From the NCBI RefSeq assembly GCF_004023625.1, contig NZ_RPDJ01000002.1, positions 62,001 through 126,000 of the forward strand: a stretch of DNA of 64,000 bases, in the 5' to 3' direction. Below are positions 1 through 8,888 of this stretch, piece after piece. The DNA comes from Streptomyces cavernae. GTDB lineage: Bacteria > Actinomycetota > Actinomycetes > Streptomycetales > Streptomycetaceae. The position numbers and the translations under genes were made by a program. A model generated the notes under the pieces. That model did not search any database, had not been told where the DNA came from, and was given only the letters and a program-made list of their open reading frames with translations. Positions within the stretch are counted from its first letter, which is position 1; each line of letters starts with the position of its first letter.

Positions 1-512
1 GAGATGACGGTCCAGCCGGTGGGCGCCTTCACCGTGAACTGGAAGGTGGCCTTGAGGTCGGGCTGTTCGAAGGACGCGAACACCCGCCGCGCGTCCGGAA
101 CCTCGAACTGGGTGTAGAGATAAGCCTGTTGGTCCACGGGATCGACGAACCGGTGCAGACCCTCACCGGTGTTGGTGTACGCGCAGTCGGCGACCACCCG
201 CAGCACGTTGGGTCCCTCCAGGATGCCCGGGAGGGCGATCCGGGAGTCCTTGAAGACCTCGTCGGGGTCCAGCGGGTCGCCGTTGAGGATCACCTCGTGG
301 ACCGTCGGGGCCACCAGGTCGATGAAGGACTCCACGCCGTTCTTCGCGGAGTCGAACCGCACCGTGGTGACGGACCGGAACGTCCCTCCGCCACTCTCGG
401 CTTCTCCCCCACCCTGCGCGCCGGAGAGGTCGAGATCGATCTCGTACGAGTCAACGGTGAGCAGCTTCGCCCGCTGCTGCGCCTCTTCACGGGTCAGGTT
501 TGTGCCAGGCAC
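1..512 (-). CDS. pepN: Aminopeptidase N (M1 family), N-terminal part, cut by window edge
   Basis: This is the first 170 codons of an M1 zinc aminopeptidase, which removes N-terminal residues from peptides in the cytoplasm. Only the N-terminal beta domain is inside the window; the zinc site (HExxH) lies beyond base 1. Identification rests on close similarity to the complete pepN at 15401-18007: both open with a VPG-N-L-R-EEA pattern, and both have GEGLHRFVDP, YLYTQ and RRVFA-FEQPDLKA. The GTG at 510-512 was chosen because it gives the same N-terminus as the second copy. Two paralogues 15 kb apart is a known Streptomyces arrangement as I remember it. Confident about the family; completeness cannot be judged here. 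Confidence 0.9.
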   Translation of the reverse strand, partial: MPGTNLTREEAQQRAKLLTVDSYEIDLDLSGAQGGGEAESGGGTFRSVTTVRFDSAKNGVESFIDLVAPTVHEVILNGDPLDPDEVFKDSRIALPGILEGPNVLRVVADCAYTNTGEGLHRFVDPVDQQAYLYTQFEVPDARRVFASFEQPDLKATFQFTVKAPTGWTVI

Positions 513-625
513 GAGGTCACCTCTTCGTTATGTGTGGTCTGCGCCATCCTTCCACGGGAGCCGTCCGCAATGCGATGTCCGTTTCCCGCCGGTGAGCGGC
601 CCGTACGGGCGGGAGCCTGGTGCGC

Positions 626-1000
626 ATGACGATGTACACCGCACGGCCCATCGGACCGGCCGCCCTGAAGGAACTCCGCGCCACCGACGATGCGGGCCGC
701 ACCCGCGGGCCCTTCCTGGACGAGGAGGGCGGCGCCCCGCTCCGCTGCTGTCTGCGCCGCAGCGAGCCGGGCGAGCACATCGCACTCGTCTCGTACGCGC
801 CGCTGCGCCGCCGAGACGGGCGCCGATCCGGGGGCGTACGACGAGCAGGGCCCGGTCTTCATCCACGCGGACGACTGCGCCGGGCCGGACCTGGACGGGC
901 ACCCCTTCCCGGGCGCCCACCGCACGGTGCGCCGCTACTCGGCTCAGGGCCACATCCTGGGCGGCCGCCTGGTGGAGCCTCCGGCCTCCTTCGACGAGGC
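626..1000 (+). pseudogene. DUF1203-family remnant, frameshifted and 3'-truncated
   Basis: The N-terminal half reads MTMYTARPIGPAALKEL to LVSYAPLRR in one frame. It continues as AAETGADPGAYDEQGPVFIH, then HRTVRRYSAQGHILGGRLVE, in a different frame after about base 808. Both halves look like the DUF1203 family, whose function is unknown, so one gene has lost its frame. The expected sequence between LRR and AAETG contains W-A in relatives as I recall them. An 8-bp deletion between short GCCGC repeats would explain the shift; this is inference. The 3' end stops abruptly at about 1000, where mazF-like sequence begins. No intact product can be made from a single start. Confidence 0.7.
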
Positions 1001-1332
1001 GTTACCTGGTCGACTACGAACCGGCGCGCGGCAGTGAGGCCAACAAGGTTCGTCCGGCGGTGATCGTCTCCAACGACGGAGCCAACGCAGCCGTGGGGCG
1101 AACCGGACGGGGCGTGGTCATGCTGGTGCCGCTGACCACGAACACCTCCCGCGTCCACCCGTTCCAGGTCCTGCTGCCTGCAGGGGAGTGCGGCCTGCCC
1201 AAGGACTCCAAGGCGCAGTGCGAGCAAGTGCGCGCACTCGCACCGGACAGACTGCTGCGGCCGATCGGTGCGGTGCCGGGGGCACGCATGTCCGAGATCG
1301 ACGTGGCGCTGCGGCGACACCTGGCTCTCTGA
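1000..1332 (+). pseudogene. mazF: MazF/PemK-type endoribonuclease toxin lacking its start
   Basis: The frame reads YLVDYEPARGSEANKVRPAV, then VIVSND, VMLVPLTTNT and LPKDSKAQCEQVRAL, ending ALRRHLAL. This is the MazF/PemK fold, which cleaves single-stranded RNA. Relatives begin with about five more residues (M-R-G-x-x) before the YLVDYEP strand. Here that start is replaced by the truncated DUF1203 gene in a different frame, and no ATG, GTG or TTG in frame is near. No mazE-like antitoxin gene lies beside it. The body of about 108 residues is otherwise intact, so the loss is probably recent. A weak CTG at 1006 could in principle initiate, but it has no ribosome-binding site. Confidence 0.7.
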
Positions 1333-1334
1333 AC

Positions 1335-1379
1335 GGAGAAGGGCGCGCTCACCGGTCACCGGTGGGCGCGCCCTTCTCC
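1335..1379. terminator. Convergent hairpin terminator between mazF remnant and asd
   Basis: Arms 1335-1355 and 1359-1379 form a 21-bp stem with one G-U type mismatch and a 3-nt loop. It sits between a rightward and a leftward gene and can serve both. Confidence 0.8.
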
Positions 1380-1389
1380 GTGCGTACGG

Positions 1390-2457
<1,068 letters not shown>

Positions 2458-2693
2458 TCACAGAACGTGACCAGGGTTCACAGGGCTTCACAGGGCTCAG
2501 CCCGTCCATCATGCGTCTGACCGGTGGCTGCCTGTCCAATCCTTTGCGCCCGGTGACCGAGGAGTAAGACGCCGGGACCACGCGCAGCGCCCCGTGGGGG
2601 ACCGGCGGAGCAGCACCGTGGGAGACTCGCCAAAATTCGTGGGCCCCGGACCGAACGTTTCGCGCGCCCCCGGCGTCGTAGGGGAAACGCGGT

Positions 2694-2741
2694 GAGGGTG
2701 GGGGTTCCCCCTGCCCGAGCGGAGTCGAGAGTTTGGGGGAG
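2694..2741. repeat. Dispersed Streptomyces intergenic palindromic repeat
   Basis: The segment contains TTCCCCCTGCCCGAGC followed by GAGTCGAGAGTTTGGGGGA, a CCCCC/GGGGG-flanked imperfect hairpin. I recall very similar elements scattered through Streptomyces intergenic regions. It lies immediately before the sigma-factor start and overlaps its likely leader. Confidence 0.55.
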
Positions 2742-2747
2742 GGTTCG

Positions 2748-3278
2748 GTGCTGCGCAGAAGAACCCGCGTCAAGGAGGCGGAGACGCCCCCGCACGAGGA
2801 CCTTCTGGACGCGGCCCAGGAACGCCGGGTGCGGGCTGTGCTCGCGCTCGGCGGGGTGCCGCAGTCGGACCTGCCGGACGGGGTGCAGCAGGTCCGACTG
2901 CGGCTCCTCGAACGGAGTGCGAACGGGCAGGAGGCCCCCCGGGACGTCTCCGCGTGGGCGGCCGTGGTCGCCTCCAATCTGGCGATGGACTGGCACCGTG
3001 CCCGCCGCCGTCAGGAACGCATCGGCGAGCGCCTCGCCTCCCTCAGGCAGCCGGAGCACGCATCGGGCGAGGACCGCGTCCTCTCGCTCGCCGTCGCACA
3101 GGGCCTGGACGAGCTCCCGGACGCCCAGCGGCAGCTCCTCGTCCTCCGCTTCTACGCCGACCTCCCGGTCCGCGACATCGCCGGCGAGCTGGGCATCCCG
3201 GAGGGCACGGTCAAGAGCAGGCTGCACACGGCGGTACGGGCACTGCGCGCCCGGCTGCGCGAGGACGAGGTGGTGTGA
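2748..3278 (+). CDS. RNA polymerase sigma-70 family (ECF-type) sigma factor
   Basis: A 176-residue, two-domain sigma factor that would direct RNA polymerase to a small regulon. Region 2 covers roughly residues 20-90 (ARSANLAMDWHRARRRQER-like helix: VVASNLAMDWHRARRR). Region 4 follows with LDELPDAQRQLLVLRFYADL, then DIAGELGIPEGTVKSRLH, the helix-turn-helix. The GTG at 2748 follows a GGGGGAGGG ribosome-binding site; the TTG at 2733 is too far up. The downstream membrane gene starts at 3280, overlapping nothing but nearly abutting, so the two are co-transcribed. The cognate promoter is not identified. Confidence 0.9.
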   Translation: MLRRRTRVKEAETPPHEDLLDAAQERRVRAVLALGGVPQSDLPDGVQQVRLRLLERSANGQEAPRDVSAWAAVVASNLAMDWHRARRRQERIGERLASLRQPEHASGEDRVLSLAVAQGLDELPDAQRQLLVLRFYADLPVRDIAGELGIPEGTVKSRLHTAVRALRARLREDEVV

Positions 3279-3279
3279 G

Positions 3280-4035
3280 GTGGCTGAACACGAGGGGCAG
3301 CAGGAGTTCGACGCCCTGATGGCCGCGATCACGGACACCCTGCCGGAAGACGCCCGAAAGGACCCCGAGTTCCTGGCGGAGCACCGCGCCGCGACGGCCG
3401 ACGTGGCACTGCTGCGCGAGCAGCTGAGCCTGATCGGTGACGCACTGGCCGAGCCGCCCGACCGGGCGCCCGCACCCGCTCCCGCACCCCGCCGCTCGGG
3501 ACTGCGCCGTTCCGGACCGCGTGCGCTGAAGCTCGTCCTCGCGGCGGCCGTGGCAAGCGGCATGATCGGGGGTCTCGGCTGGCTGATCACCCAGGGCGGG
3601 GGACCGATGGCCAGCAGCAGCGGCGCGGACAGCGCCGCCGCGAAGAACGAAGGGACCTCGGGGAACGAGGACCACGGCGCGGGGGACGAGAAGCAGAGTT
3701 CCGGAGGGGTCGGCCCCGAGCGCTATCTGGCGTGCGCCCGGCTGATCGTCGAGGGCAGGGTCACCGCCGTCGACCCGGTGCCGGGCACCGGCGAGGACAG
3801 GATCACCCTGAAGGTGACGCGCTACTACAAGCCCGACAAGGGCAAGGCCGAGATCACCTTCGTGATGGGCCAGGACAGCGATCCCCGGCTGCGCACGGGC
3901 GGCCTTGCCCTCGTCGGCTTCTCGGGCCGGGCGGCCTCGCCCGACATCTGGAGCACGAACAAGGGGGACATCGCGAAAGACCGCGCCTGGATCACCGAAG
4001 CCCTGCCCGGGTCCCGTTCGCTGACATGTGGCTGA
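3280..4035 (+). CDS. Membrane protein paired with the sigma factor; possible anti-sigma
   Basis: A 251-residue protein starting at a GTG one base after the sigma stop codon. An N-terminal cytoplasmic helical part (about 1-80) is followed by a single membrane segment (LKLVLAAAVASGMIGGLGWL, about 87-110), a charged low-complexity linker and an outer domain of about 110 residues. The outer domain contains two cysteines (YLACARLIV and the C-terminal SLTCG) that could form a disulfide. There is no HxxxCxxC zinc anti-sigma motif. The anti-sigma role is inferred from gene pairing and topology only; it could equally be a regulated envelope protein. Confidence 0.7.
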   Translation: MAEHEGQQEFDALMAAITDTLPEDARKDPEFLAEHRAATADVALLREQLSLIGDALAEPPDRAPAPAPAPRRSGLRRSGPRALKLVLAAAVASGMIGGLGWLITQGGGPMASSSGADSAAAKNEGTSGNEDHGAGDEKQSSGGVGPERYLACARLIVEGRVTAVDPVPGTGEDRITLKVTRYYKPDKGKAEITFVMGQDSDPRLRTGGLALVGFSGRAASPDIWSTNKGDIAKDRAWITEALPGSRSLTCG

Positions 4036-4040
4036 CGCTC

Positions 4041-4144
4041 CCGGCGCGGAGCGAAGAGCGAAGAACCCGGCGCGGAGCGAAGAACGAAGAACCCGGCGCG
4101 GAGCGAAGAACGAAGAACCCGGCGCGGAGCGAAGAACGAAGAAC
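4041..4144. repeat. Four tandem copies of a 26-bp unit
   Basis: Copies start at 4041, 4067, 4093 and 4119 with the core GGCGCGGAGCGAAGAACGAA. The first copy differs by one base. It lies between the membrane-protein stop codon and the terminator, so it is in the 3' untranslated region. Confidence 0.9.
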
Positions 4145-4146
4145 AA

Positions 4147-4175
4147 GGGGCGGGTGCCGCACCGGCACCCGCCCC
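4147..4175. terminator. Convergent hairpin terminator
   Basis: A perfect 12-bp stem (4147-4158 with 4164-4175) and 5-nt loop lie between the rightward sigma operon and the leftward subtilase gene. Confidence 0.85.
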
Positions 4176-4206
4176 TCACACCTCAACATCACAGCTCACC
4201 GGAACG

Positions 4207-7200
4207 CTACGGCGTGACCTTCTCGATCAGCACGCTGCCGGTTCCCGCGGCCGTGCCGCGGGCATTGACCAGCTGGACCCGGCCGAAGAACTCCCGGCCC
4301 GCGGGGGCCTCGGCCGCCGCGACCACCGAACCGGAGAAGTTCGCCGAGTCGCCCGTGCCGAGCTTCACCGACGTGCCGTCCACCTTGATCTCGCCCAGCG
4401 AGGGGGCGAAGTAGACGTCGCGGTAGTCGTACGCGGTCGAGCCGGACGGGACCGCGTAGCCCACGACGACGACGGTGTACGTACCGGCGGCGGGCTTGGC
4501 GACGGACACCGACTCCTCCGAGTCGCCGTCGGCGGAGCTGCCCGCCTCGGCGCCCTTCGGGTCGAGGACCACCAGGTCGAGGTCGGCGGCCTGGTCCGAG
4601 ACGTTGCCGATGGTGACGTCCAGCGACTCGGCGCCCTCGGGCACCTCGACCTCGGTGATCTGCTGGTCACCCGTGGCGATGGTCGGGCGCGCGGTCTTGG
4701 AGGTGCCGAGCGCACCGCCGACCAGCTTGCCCTCGACCGGGGCGAGGTTGTTCGTCACCTTCCAGGAGGCAGCGGTCGGGGTGCCGACCTTGGCCTCGGG
4801 GATCGTCACGAGCTCCGGGTCGAAGGTCGCGCCGAGGACGGAGGCCGCCAGCTTGTACGGGTTGTCGAGCAGCGGCGACGTACGGCGCGACTCGACCTCG
4901 ATCTCCCAGACGCCCGGCTGCGGGTTCGCGTACGAACGGACGTCGGGGCGGCAGCCGTTGCCGTCGAGGTAGTTGTTGTAGCAGAACGGGGTGCCGGTGT
5001 TCTCGACCGGAACGCCGTACGGGTGGATGGCGATGAAGCGGGTCTGGCTCTTGCCCTTCAGCCCGCCGATCGCGACCTCCAGCGACTTCGCGCCCTCGGG
5101 GACGGTCACGAAGTACGACTTGTGGGAGTTGCGCTGCACCTTGCCCGACGCCGAGAAGGTGTGCTTCAGCGGCGCGGCGACCACCACGGTGTTCAGGACC
5201 TGCTTGTCGATGCCCTCGGTCCTCGGGTCGTCGACCTCCAGGATCGCGCTGCTGAGACCGGAGTTCTCCGGCTTCGCCGCGATCTTCACCGTCACCGGCT
5301 TGTTCAGCGGCAGGGAGACCTCGTCACTGCCGACGATCCGGAACGTGTTGTCCCGGTTGTTCTCCAGGTGCAGCTCGTGGCGGATCGCGCCCTCGCCGCC
5401 CGTCGTACGCGTGATGGTGACGTCGTAGGTCTTCTTCTGGCCGGCCTTCAGACCGCCCTCGCGGTCGTAGATGCCGGTGCCGAAGCCCGGCGTCTTCAGC
5501 GCGAAGTCGATGGCGGTGTCGACCGGGGCCTTCACCGTGTAGTCGTGGGCCGTGGCGCCCTTCTGGATCGACTTCCACGCGTCGACGATGTTGATGACAC
5601 CGGCACCCTCCTCGTACGCCTGGACACCACTGATGTGGTCGGCGGTCGAGTTCAGCGCGGTGCGCAGCTTCGCCGGGGTGAGGTCGATCTTCTTCTGCTT
5701 GGCGGCGGACAGCAGCAGCGCGGACGCGCCCGCGGCCTGCGGCGACGCCATCGAGGTGCCCTGCAGCATCGAGTAGCCGGCCGGGAGCTGGTAGCCCGCC
5801 TCGGCGACCGGGCCGCCGGGCAGCCAGGTCTGCGTGGTGTTGATGGACGCGCCGGGCGCGGTCAGCGTCGGGGTGAAGCCGCCGTCCTCACGCGGGCCGC
5901 GCGAGGAGAAGGGCAGCATCGCGTACTTCTTCTCCACCGCCGAGCCGTAGTTGGCCGCCCAGGTCTCCTTGGAGATGGACGCGCCGACGGAGATGACCTT
6001 GTCCGCGAGGCCCGGGTCGCCGATGGTGTTGGCGCCGGGGCCGGAGTTGCCGGCCGAGATCACCAACTGGACGCCGTAGGTGTCGATCAGGCGTGTGTAG
6101 AGCTCGGCGCGCGCGTTGTTGCCGTCGTTGAGCGCGGGCAGACCGCCGATGGACATGTTGACGATGTCGACGCCGCGGTTGGCGACGAGGTCGATCATGC
6201 CCTCGGTGAGCGCCACGTTGGTGCAGCCGGCGCCGAAGATGCAGGCGCGGGAGGAGACGAGCTTGGCGCCCGGGGCGGCGCCGTTCATCTTGCCGCCGAA
6301 CAGGGAGTTGGCGGCGGTGATGCCCGCCACGTGCGTACCGTGCTCGGACTCGATGATGCCGATGTTGACGAAGTCGGCCTTCTTGCCGACCCAGTCGCCG
6401 CCCTTCGGGTCGGTCGGCACGTCCTTGCGGATCTCGATGACGAAGGGCTGCCGCTCGGCGACGTCGGTCGCCGGCTTGTCGGTGCCGAACCAGCCGATCT
6501 GGTAGCCGTCCTTGTAGGGCTTCATCGCCGTGTCGTCGGTGAAGTCCTTGTTGTCGTTGAGGTCGACGCGGACGGTGCCGGCCGCGGCGTCGTACAGGAC
6601 ACCCCAGCTGTCGGTCGTGTCGCCGTCACGGTTGACGTCGCCGTTCGCGTCACCGCCGGCGGTCGCGGACTCCTGGAAGACCTGGACCTTGTAGTCGCCC
6701 GCGGGGGCCTGCCAGGTGCTGCCCTCCCAGGTGAACACCGGGCCCTTGACGGAGTCCTGCATCAGCCGCCAGGTGTCGTCGCCGTCCACGATCGGGTCGG
6801 TGGCGGTCACCCAGTCGACGATCTTGCGCTCACCGGTGGTGGTCTTCTGCAGCGCGGGGTGCCCGAGGTCGACGCCCGAGTCGAGGATGCCGATCGTGAT
6901 GCCCCGGCCGTCCGCCTTGGGGTTCTTCTTCACGAAGTCGACGGCGCCGGTCTCGAAGGACGGGTTGTATGGGTTCTCGGCGGGCGTGTTCTTGCCGGGC
7001 GCCGGGTAATTCCCCGCCGTGGGTTGCTGCTTGGCGCCCTGGGCGGTGTCCGCGGCGGGCGTCGGGTCGTCCAGCTTGATCTCCTGCCGCAGGTCGATGC
7101 CGTGCACGGAGGAGAGCTTGGCGGCGGCCGCGATGGCCGAGTCGGCCTTCTTCGTGGGGACCGTGGCGCGGACGTACCCGAGCTTGTCGTAGGTACGGCC

Positions 7201-7512
7201 CACGGAACCGCCCGTGACCGAGTCCAGTTGCTCGGCGACCTTCTCGGTCTGGCCCGGAGCGGTGGCGATCATCATCGTGACGTTCTTGTCGCCGTCGGCC
7301 TTGGCCTCGGCGAGCAGATCGGCGTCGGCCGAACCGAGCTTGTCGGGGGCGGACTTGACCGCGGGGTCCGCGTCCGATGCGGCGGGGCTCGCGGCGAAGG
7401 CCATGGGCACGGGCCCGGCCGCGGAGAGCGCGGCCACCAGGCCCGCGGCCGCGACTATTCGTGCCACGCGTCTCGCGCCTGACTGCGGAGCGCGCTGGGG
7501 GGTGAGGGTCAT
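4207..7512 (-). CDS. Secreted subtilisin-like serine protease (S8 family)
   Basis: A 1101-residue extracellular protease. A Sec-type signal peptide (RRVARIVAAAGLVAALSAAG to about residue 42) is followed by an I9-like propeptide region (about 60-150), then the catalytic domain. The triad is readable: Asp211 in GILDSGVD, His391 in HGTHVAG and Ser587 in GTSMASP. A large insertion between Asp and His and a long C-terminal region of about 450 residues with beta-sandwich character (two pre-peptidase-like segments around 820-1050) make it much longer than subtilisin. ATG 7510-7512 is chosen because AAGGG lies 6 bases upstream; ATG 7518 would abut the ribosome-binding site. It stands alone. Substrate unknown. 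Confidence 0.93.
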   Translation of the reverse strand: MTLTPQRAPQSGARRVARIVAAAGLVAALSAAGPVPMAFAASPAASDADPAVKSAPDKLGSADADLLAEAKADGDKNVTMMIATAPGQTEKVAEQLDSVTGGSVGRTYDKLGYVRATVPTKKADSAIAAAAKLSSVHGIDLRQEIKLDDPTPAADTAQGAKQQPTAGNYPAPGKNTPAENPYNPSFETGAVDFVKKNPKADGRGITIGILDSGVDLGHPALQKTTTGERKIVDWVTATDPIVDGDDTWRLMQDSVKGPVFTWEGSTWQAPAGDYKVQVFQESATAGGDANGDVNRDGDTTDSWGVLYDAAAGTVRVDLNDNKDFTDDTAMKPYKDGYQIGWFGTDKPATDVAERQPFVIEIRKDVPTDPKGGDWVGKKADFVNIGIIESEHGTHVAGITAANSLFGGKMNGAAPGAKLVSSRACIFGAGCTNVALTEGMIDLVANRGVDIVNMSIGGLPALNDGNNARAELYTRLIDTYGVQLVISAGNSGPGANTIGDPGLADKVISVGASISKETWAANYGSAVEKKYAMLPFSSRGPREDGGFTPTLTAPGASINTTQTWLPGGPVAEAGYQLPAGYSMLQGTSMASPQAAGASALLLSAAKQKKIDLTPAKLRTALNSTADHISGVQAYEEGAGVINIVDAWKSIQKGATAHDYTVKAPVDTAIDFALKTPGFGTGIYDREGGLKAGQKKTYDVTITRTTGGEGAIRHELHLENNRDNTFRIVGSDEVSLPLNKPVTVKIAAKPENSGLSSAILEVDDPRTEGIDKQVLNTVVVAAPLKHTFSASGKVQRNSHKSYFVTVPEGAKSLEVAIGGLKGKSQTRFIAIHPYGVPVENTGTPFCYNNYLDGNGCRPDVRSYANPQPGVWEIEVESRRTSPLLDNPYKLAASVLGATFDPELVTIPEAKVGTPTAASWKVTNNLAPVEGKLVGGALGTSKTARPTIATGDQQITEVEVPEGAESLDVTIGNVSDQAADLDLVVLDPKGAEAGSSADGDSEESVSVAKPAAGTYTVVVVGYAVPSGSTAYDYRDVYFAPSLGEIKVDGTSVKLGTGDSANFSGSVVAAAEAPAGREFFGRVQLVNARGTAAGTGSVLIEKVTP

Positions 7513-7518
7513 CGGCAT

Positions 7519-7620
7519 CCCTTGTGCGTAAAGGAACGAGCGTTGAGCGGCCGGGCCGATCGGCCCTGGCGCGGCGGTCCGGAATGCGTTCCCGGACGAT
7601 CGCTCAGCTTTACGCAAGGG
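7519..7620 (-). promoter_or_regulatory. Long-range inverted repeat that can sequester the subtilase ribosome-binding site
   Basis: On the mRNA, CCCTTGCGTAAAG (7608-7620) is complementary to CTTTACGCACAAGGG (7519-7533) except for a 2-base bulge, and an adjacent GAGCG/CGCTC pair extends it. The 3' arm contains the AAGGG ribosome-binding site of the gene starting at 7512. Two smaller hairpins lie in the loop, including the palindrome GGGCCGATCGGCCC. The arms are plain in the sequence; a regulatory role is inferred. Confidence 0.5.
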
Positions 7621-7838
7621 GCTGATGTTTGGGGAGAGTTGACCGGGGCGGGATGGAGTCATTGGCGTACTTCCGCCATACGCCATCGTGGACTTAAGAG
7701 AGCAAGCTCTGACAATTCCGTGAGACCAGCAGGGCTTCCTACGCGCGTAGTACGCCCACGGGTACGAGGACGCGGCAGGCCTGCACGCGACCCGTTTGTC
7801 GGCTGCCCGGCGCGCCCCGGGCGCGATAACGTCGCAGC
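7621..7838. other. Divergent upstream region, subtilase / NUDIX gene
   Basis: Together with 7513-7620 this is a 326-base gap. Beyond the inverted repeat described separately and the NUDIX -10 element near its right end, I see no convincing gene or operator. Confidence 0.5.
7827..7832 (+). promoter_or_regulatory. -10 element of a probable leaderless promoter (NUDIX gene)
   Basis: TAACGT (TAnnnT) ends 6 bases before the GTG start and no ribosome-binding site is present, the usual geometry of leaderless actinobacterial transcripts. No clear -35 is visible. Confidence 0.45.
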
Positions 7839-8294
7839 GTGCACAAGGAGTTGAGGGTCGCGGCCTACGCCATCTGTGTCCGGGACGGACAACTGCTTCT
7901 CGCTCGCGGCCGGGAGGACGACGGCACCCCCGTCTGGATGCTGCCCGGCGGCGGTATGGACCACGGGGAGGACCCGTACGACACGGTGATCCGCGAGGTC
8001 GAGGAGGAGACCGGGTACCTCCTCGAGGTCACCGGGCTGCTCGGCGTGGACTCCGTCCGCCACGAACGCCCGCGCCGCTTCGGCGCGGCCGACCATCACG
8101 CCCTGCGGCTCCTCTATGAGGGCCGGATCGCCGGGGGCGAACTCCGCTTCGAGGTCAACGGCTCGACGGACGAGGCGGCGTGGCACCCCCTGGACGCCGT
8201 GCCGGCCCTGATCCGGGTACCGCTCGTCGACACGGCGCTGGCGCTGTGGCGGGACCGTCCGGTGGGCGGCCGGTTGGCGGATCCGGCGCCTTGA
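7839..8294 (+). CDS. NUDIX hydrolase
   Basis: A 151-residue cytoplasmic NUDIX protein that hydrolyses a nucleoside-diphosphate-linked substrate; the substrate cannot be told from sequence. The NUDIX box is complete: GGGMDHGEDPYDTVIREVEE then ETGY, matching Gx5Ex7REUxEExGU. It is preceded by the strand VWMLPGGG and followed by LLGVDSVRHERPR. Its TGA stop falls within TTGAA, which is also the end of the adjacent IS remnant, so the natural C-terminus may have been changed by that insertion. The last residues GGRLADPAP are low-information. It is probably leaderless. Confidence 0.88.
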   Translation: MHKELRVAAYAICVRDGQLLLARGREDDGTPVWMLPGGGMDHGEDPYDTVIREVEEETGYLLEVTGLLGVDSVRHERPRRFGAADHHALRLLYEGRIAGGELRFEVNGSTDEAAWHPLDAVPALIRVPLVDTALALWRDRPVGGRLADPAP

Positions 8295-8299
8295 AGCTC

Positions 8300-8321
8300 T
8301 CTCCCGGATGAATCCGGGAGA
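8300..8321 (-). repeat. IS605-type right-end subterminal hairpin
   Basis: A 9-bp stem (TCTCCCGGA / TCCGGGAGA) with a TGAA loop sits just inside the TTCAA end. In this family the tnpB-proximal end also encodes the 3' part of the omega/reRNA scaffold. Here almost all of tnpB next to it is deleted. Confidence 0.6.
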
Positions 8322-8638
8322 TTCCTGCCCTTCTTCCACGCCTGGAAGTAGGTTTTCAGCACCGCTTGGGCGGCCTGTGCGGGCAGCACGCCGAGCCAGT
8401 CCAGCTCGCTGCGGCCCTGGCGGATGACCGCGTCGGCCGCCGCCAGAGTCCGCTTCGCCTTCGGGAGCATCGTCCACCAGTCGTGCAGCAGGTTCCAGGT
8501 GGTGCGCGCCGCATGCCCTTGTGCGTCCAGGACCGCCACCTGGGCAGGGTCGAGCGCCAGCCGGGCACGATGCCCGATCTGCCGCTTCACCAGCCCTTGA
8601 CGGCTGTCCTGTTGCCCCATGGGCGTCGACGCCGGCAT
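8322..8638 (-). pseudogene. tnpB: tnpB (IS605 OrfB-like nuclease), N-terminal fragment
   Basis: Readable family sequence runs from VKRQIGHRARLALDPAQVAV through HAARTTWNLLHDWW, AIRQGRSELDWLGVLPAQAA and QAVLKTYFQAWKK, then passes directly into the element's end hairpin. That is the N-terminal part of TnpB; the RuvC and zinc-ribbon domains are absent. TnpB is an RNA-guided nuclease in the best-studied members, but this fragment cannot be active. It is transcribed leftward, toward the NUDIX gene. Confidence 0.7.
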
Positions 8639-8723
8639 TGGTTTGTGTCACCTCGCTGGGAGCCGAACAGAGATGTCAGAACCGGTCGTCATGTGGTCTG
8701 CAACCTCCATGTGTGAACTCCCT

Positions 8724-8888
8724 CAAGGCGTCTCCTCCCGCCGCCTGCGCCAGGAGTTCGAACCCCACGTGCGCCGCTATCTGTGGGGCGGTCGCTTCTG
8801 GTCCGGCTCCTACTTCGCCGCCTCCTGCGGCGGGGCACCCCTCACCGTCGTCAAGCAGTACATCCGGCAGCAGCAACGCCCGACCTGA
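8724..8888 (+). pseudogene. tnpA: tnpA (Y1 HUH transposase, IS200-like), C-terminal fragment
   Basis: Fifty-four codons read QGVSSRRLRQEFEPHVRRYL, then WGGRFWSGSYFAASCGGAPL, then TVVKQYIRQQQRPT and stop. This is the C-terminal third of an IS200/IS605 TnpA. The QYIxxQ helix with the catalytic tyrosine remains, but the HUH metal motif is lost. The open frame extends upstream to 8619, but residues before 8724 do not resemble the family. Confidence 0.7.

Noticed and set aside
1000..1332. Intact MazF toxin gene
   Set aside because: No start codon or ribosome-binding site is in frame near the fold's first strand; the upstream reading is out-of-frame DUF1203.
3280..4035. Zinc-binding anti-sigma (ZAS) assignment for the sigma partner
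   Set aside because: No HxxxCxxC motif is present; only gene pairing supports an anti-sigma role, so the call was left tentative.
4041..4144. CRISPR array
   Set aside because: The 26-bp copies are head-to-tail without unique spacers, so this is a simple tandem repeat. The same holds for the other tandem arrays.
5023..7482. Long plus-strand ORF of 819 codons opposite the subtilase
   Set aside because: Antisense shadow of a clear S8 protease with triad, signal peptide and ribosome-binding site.
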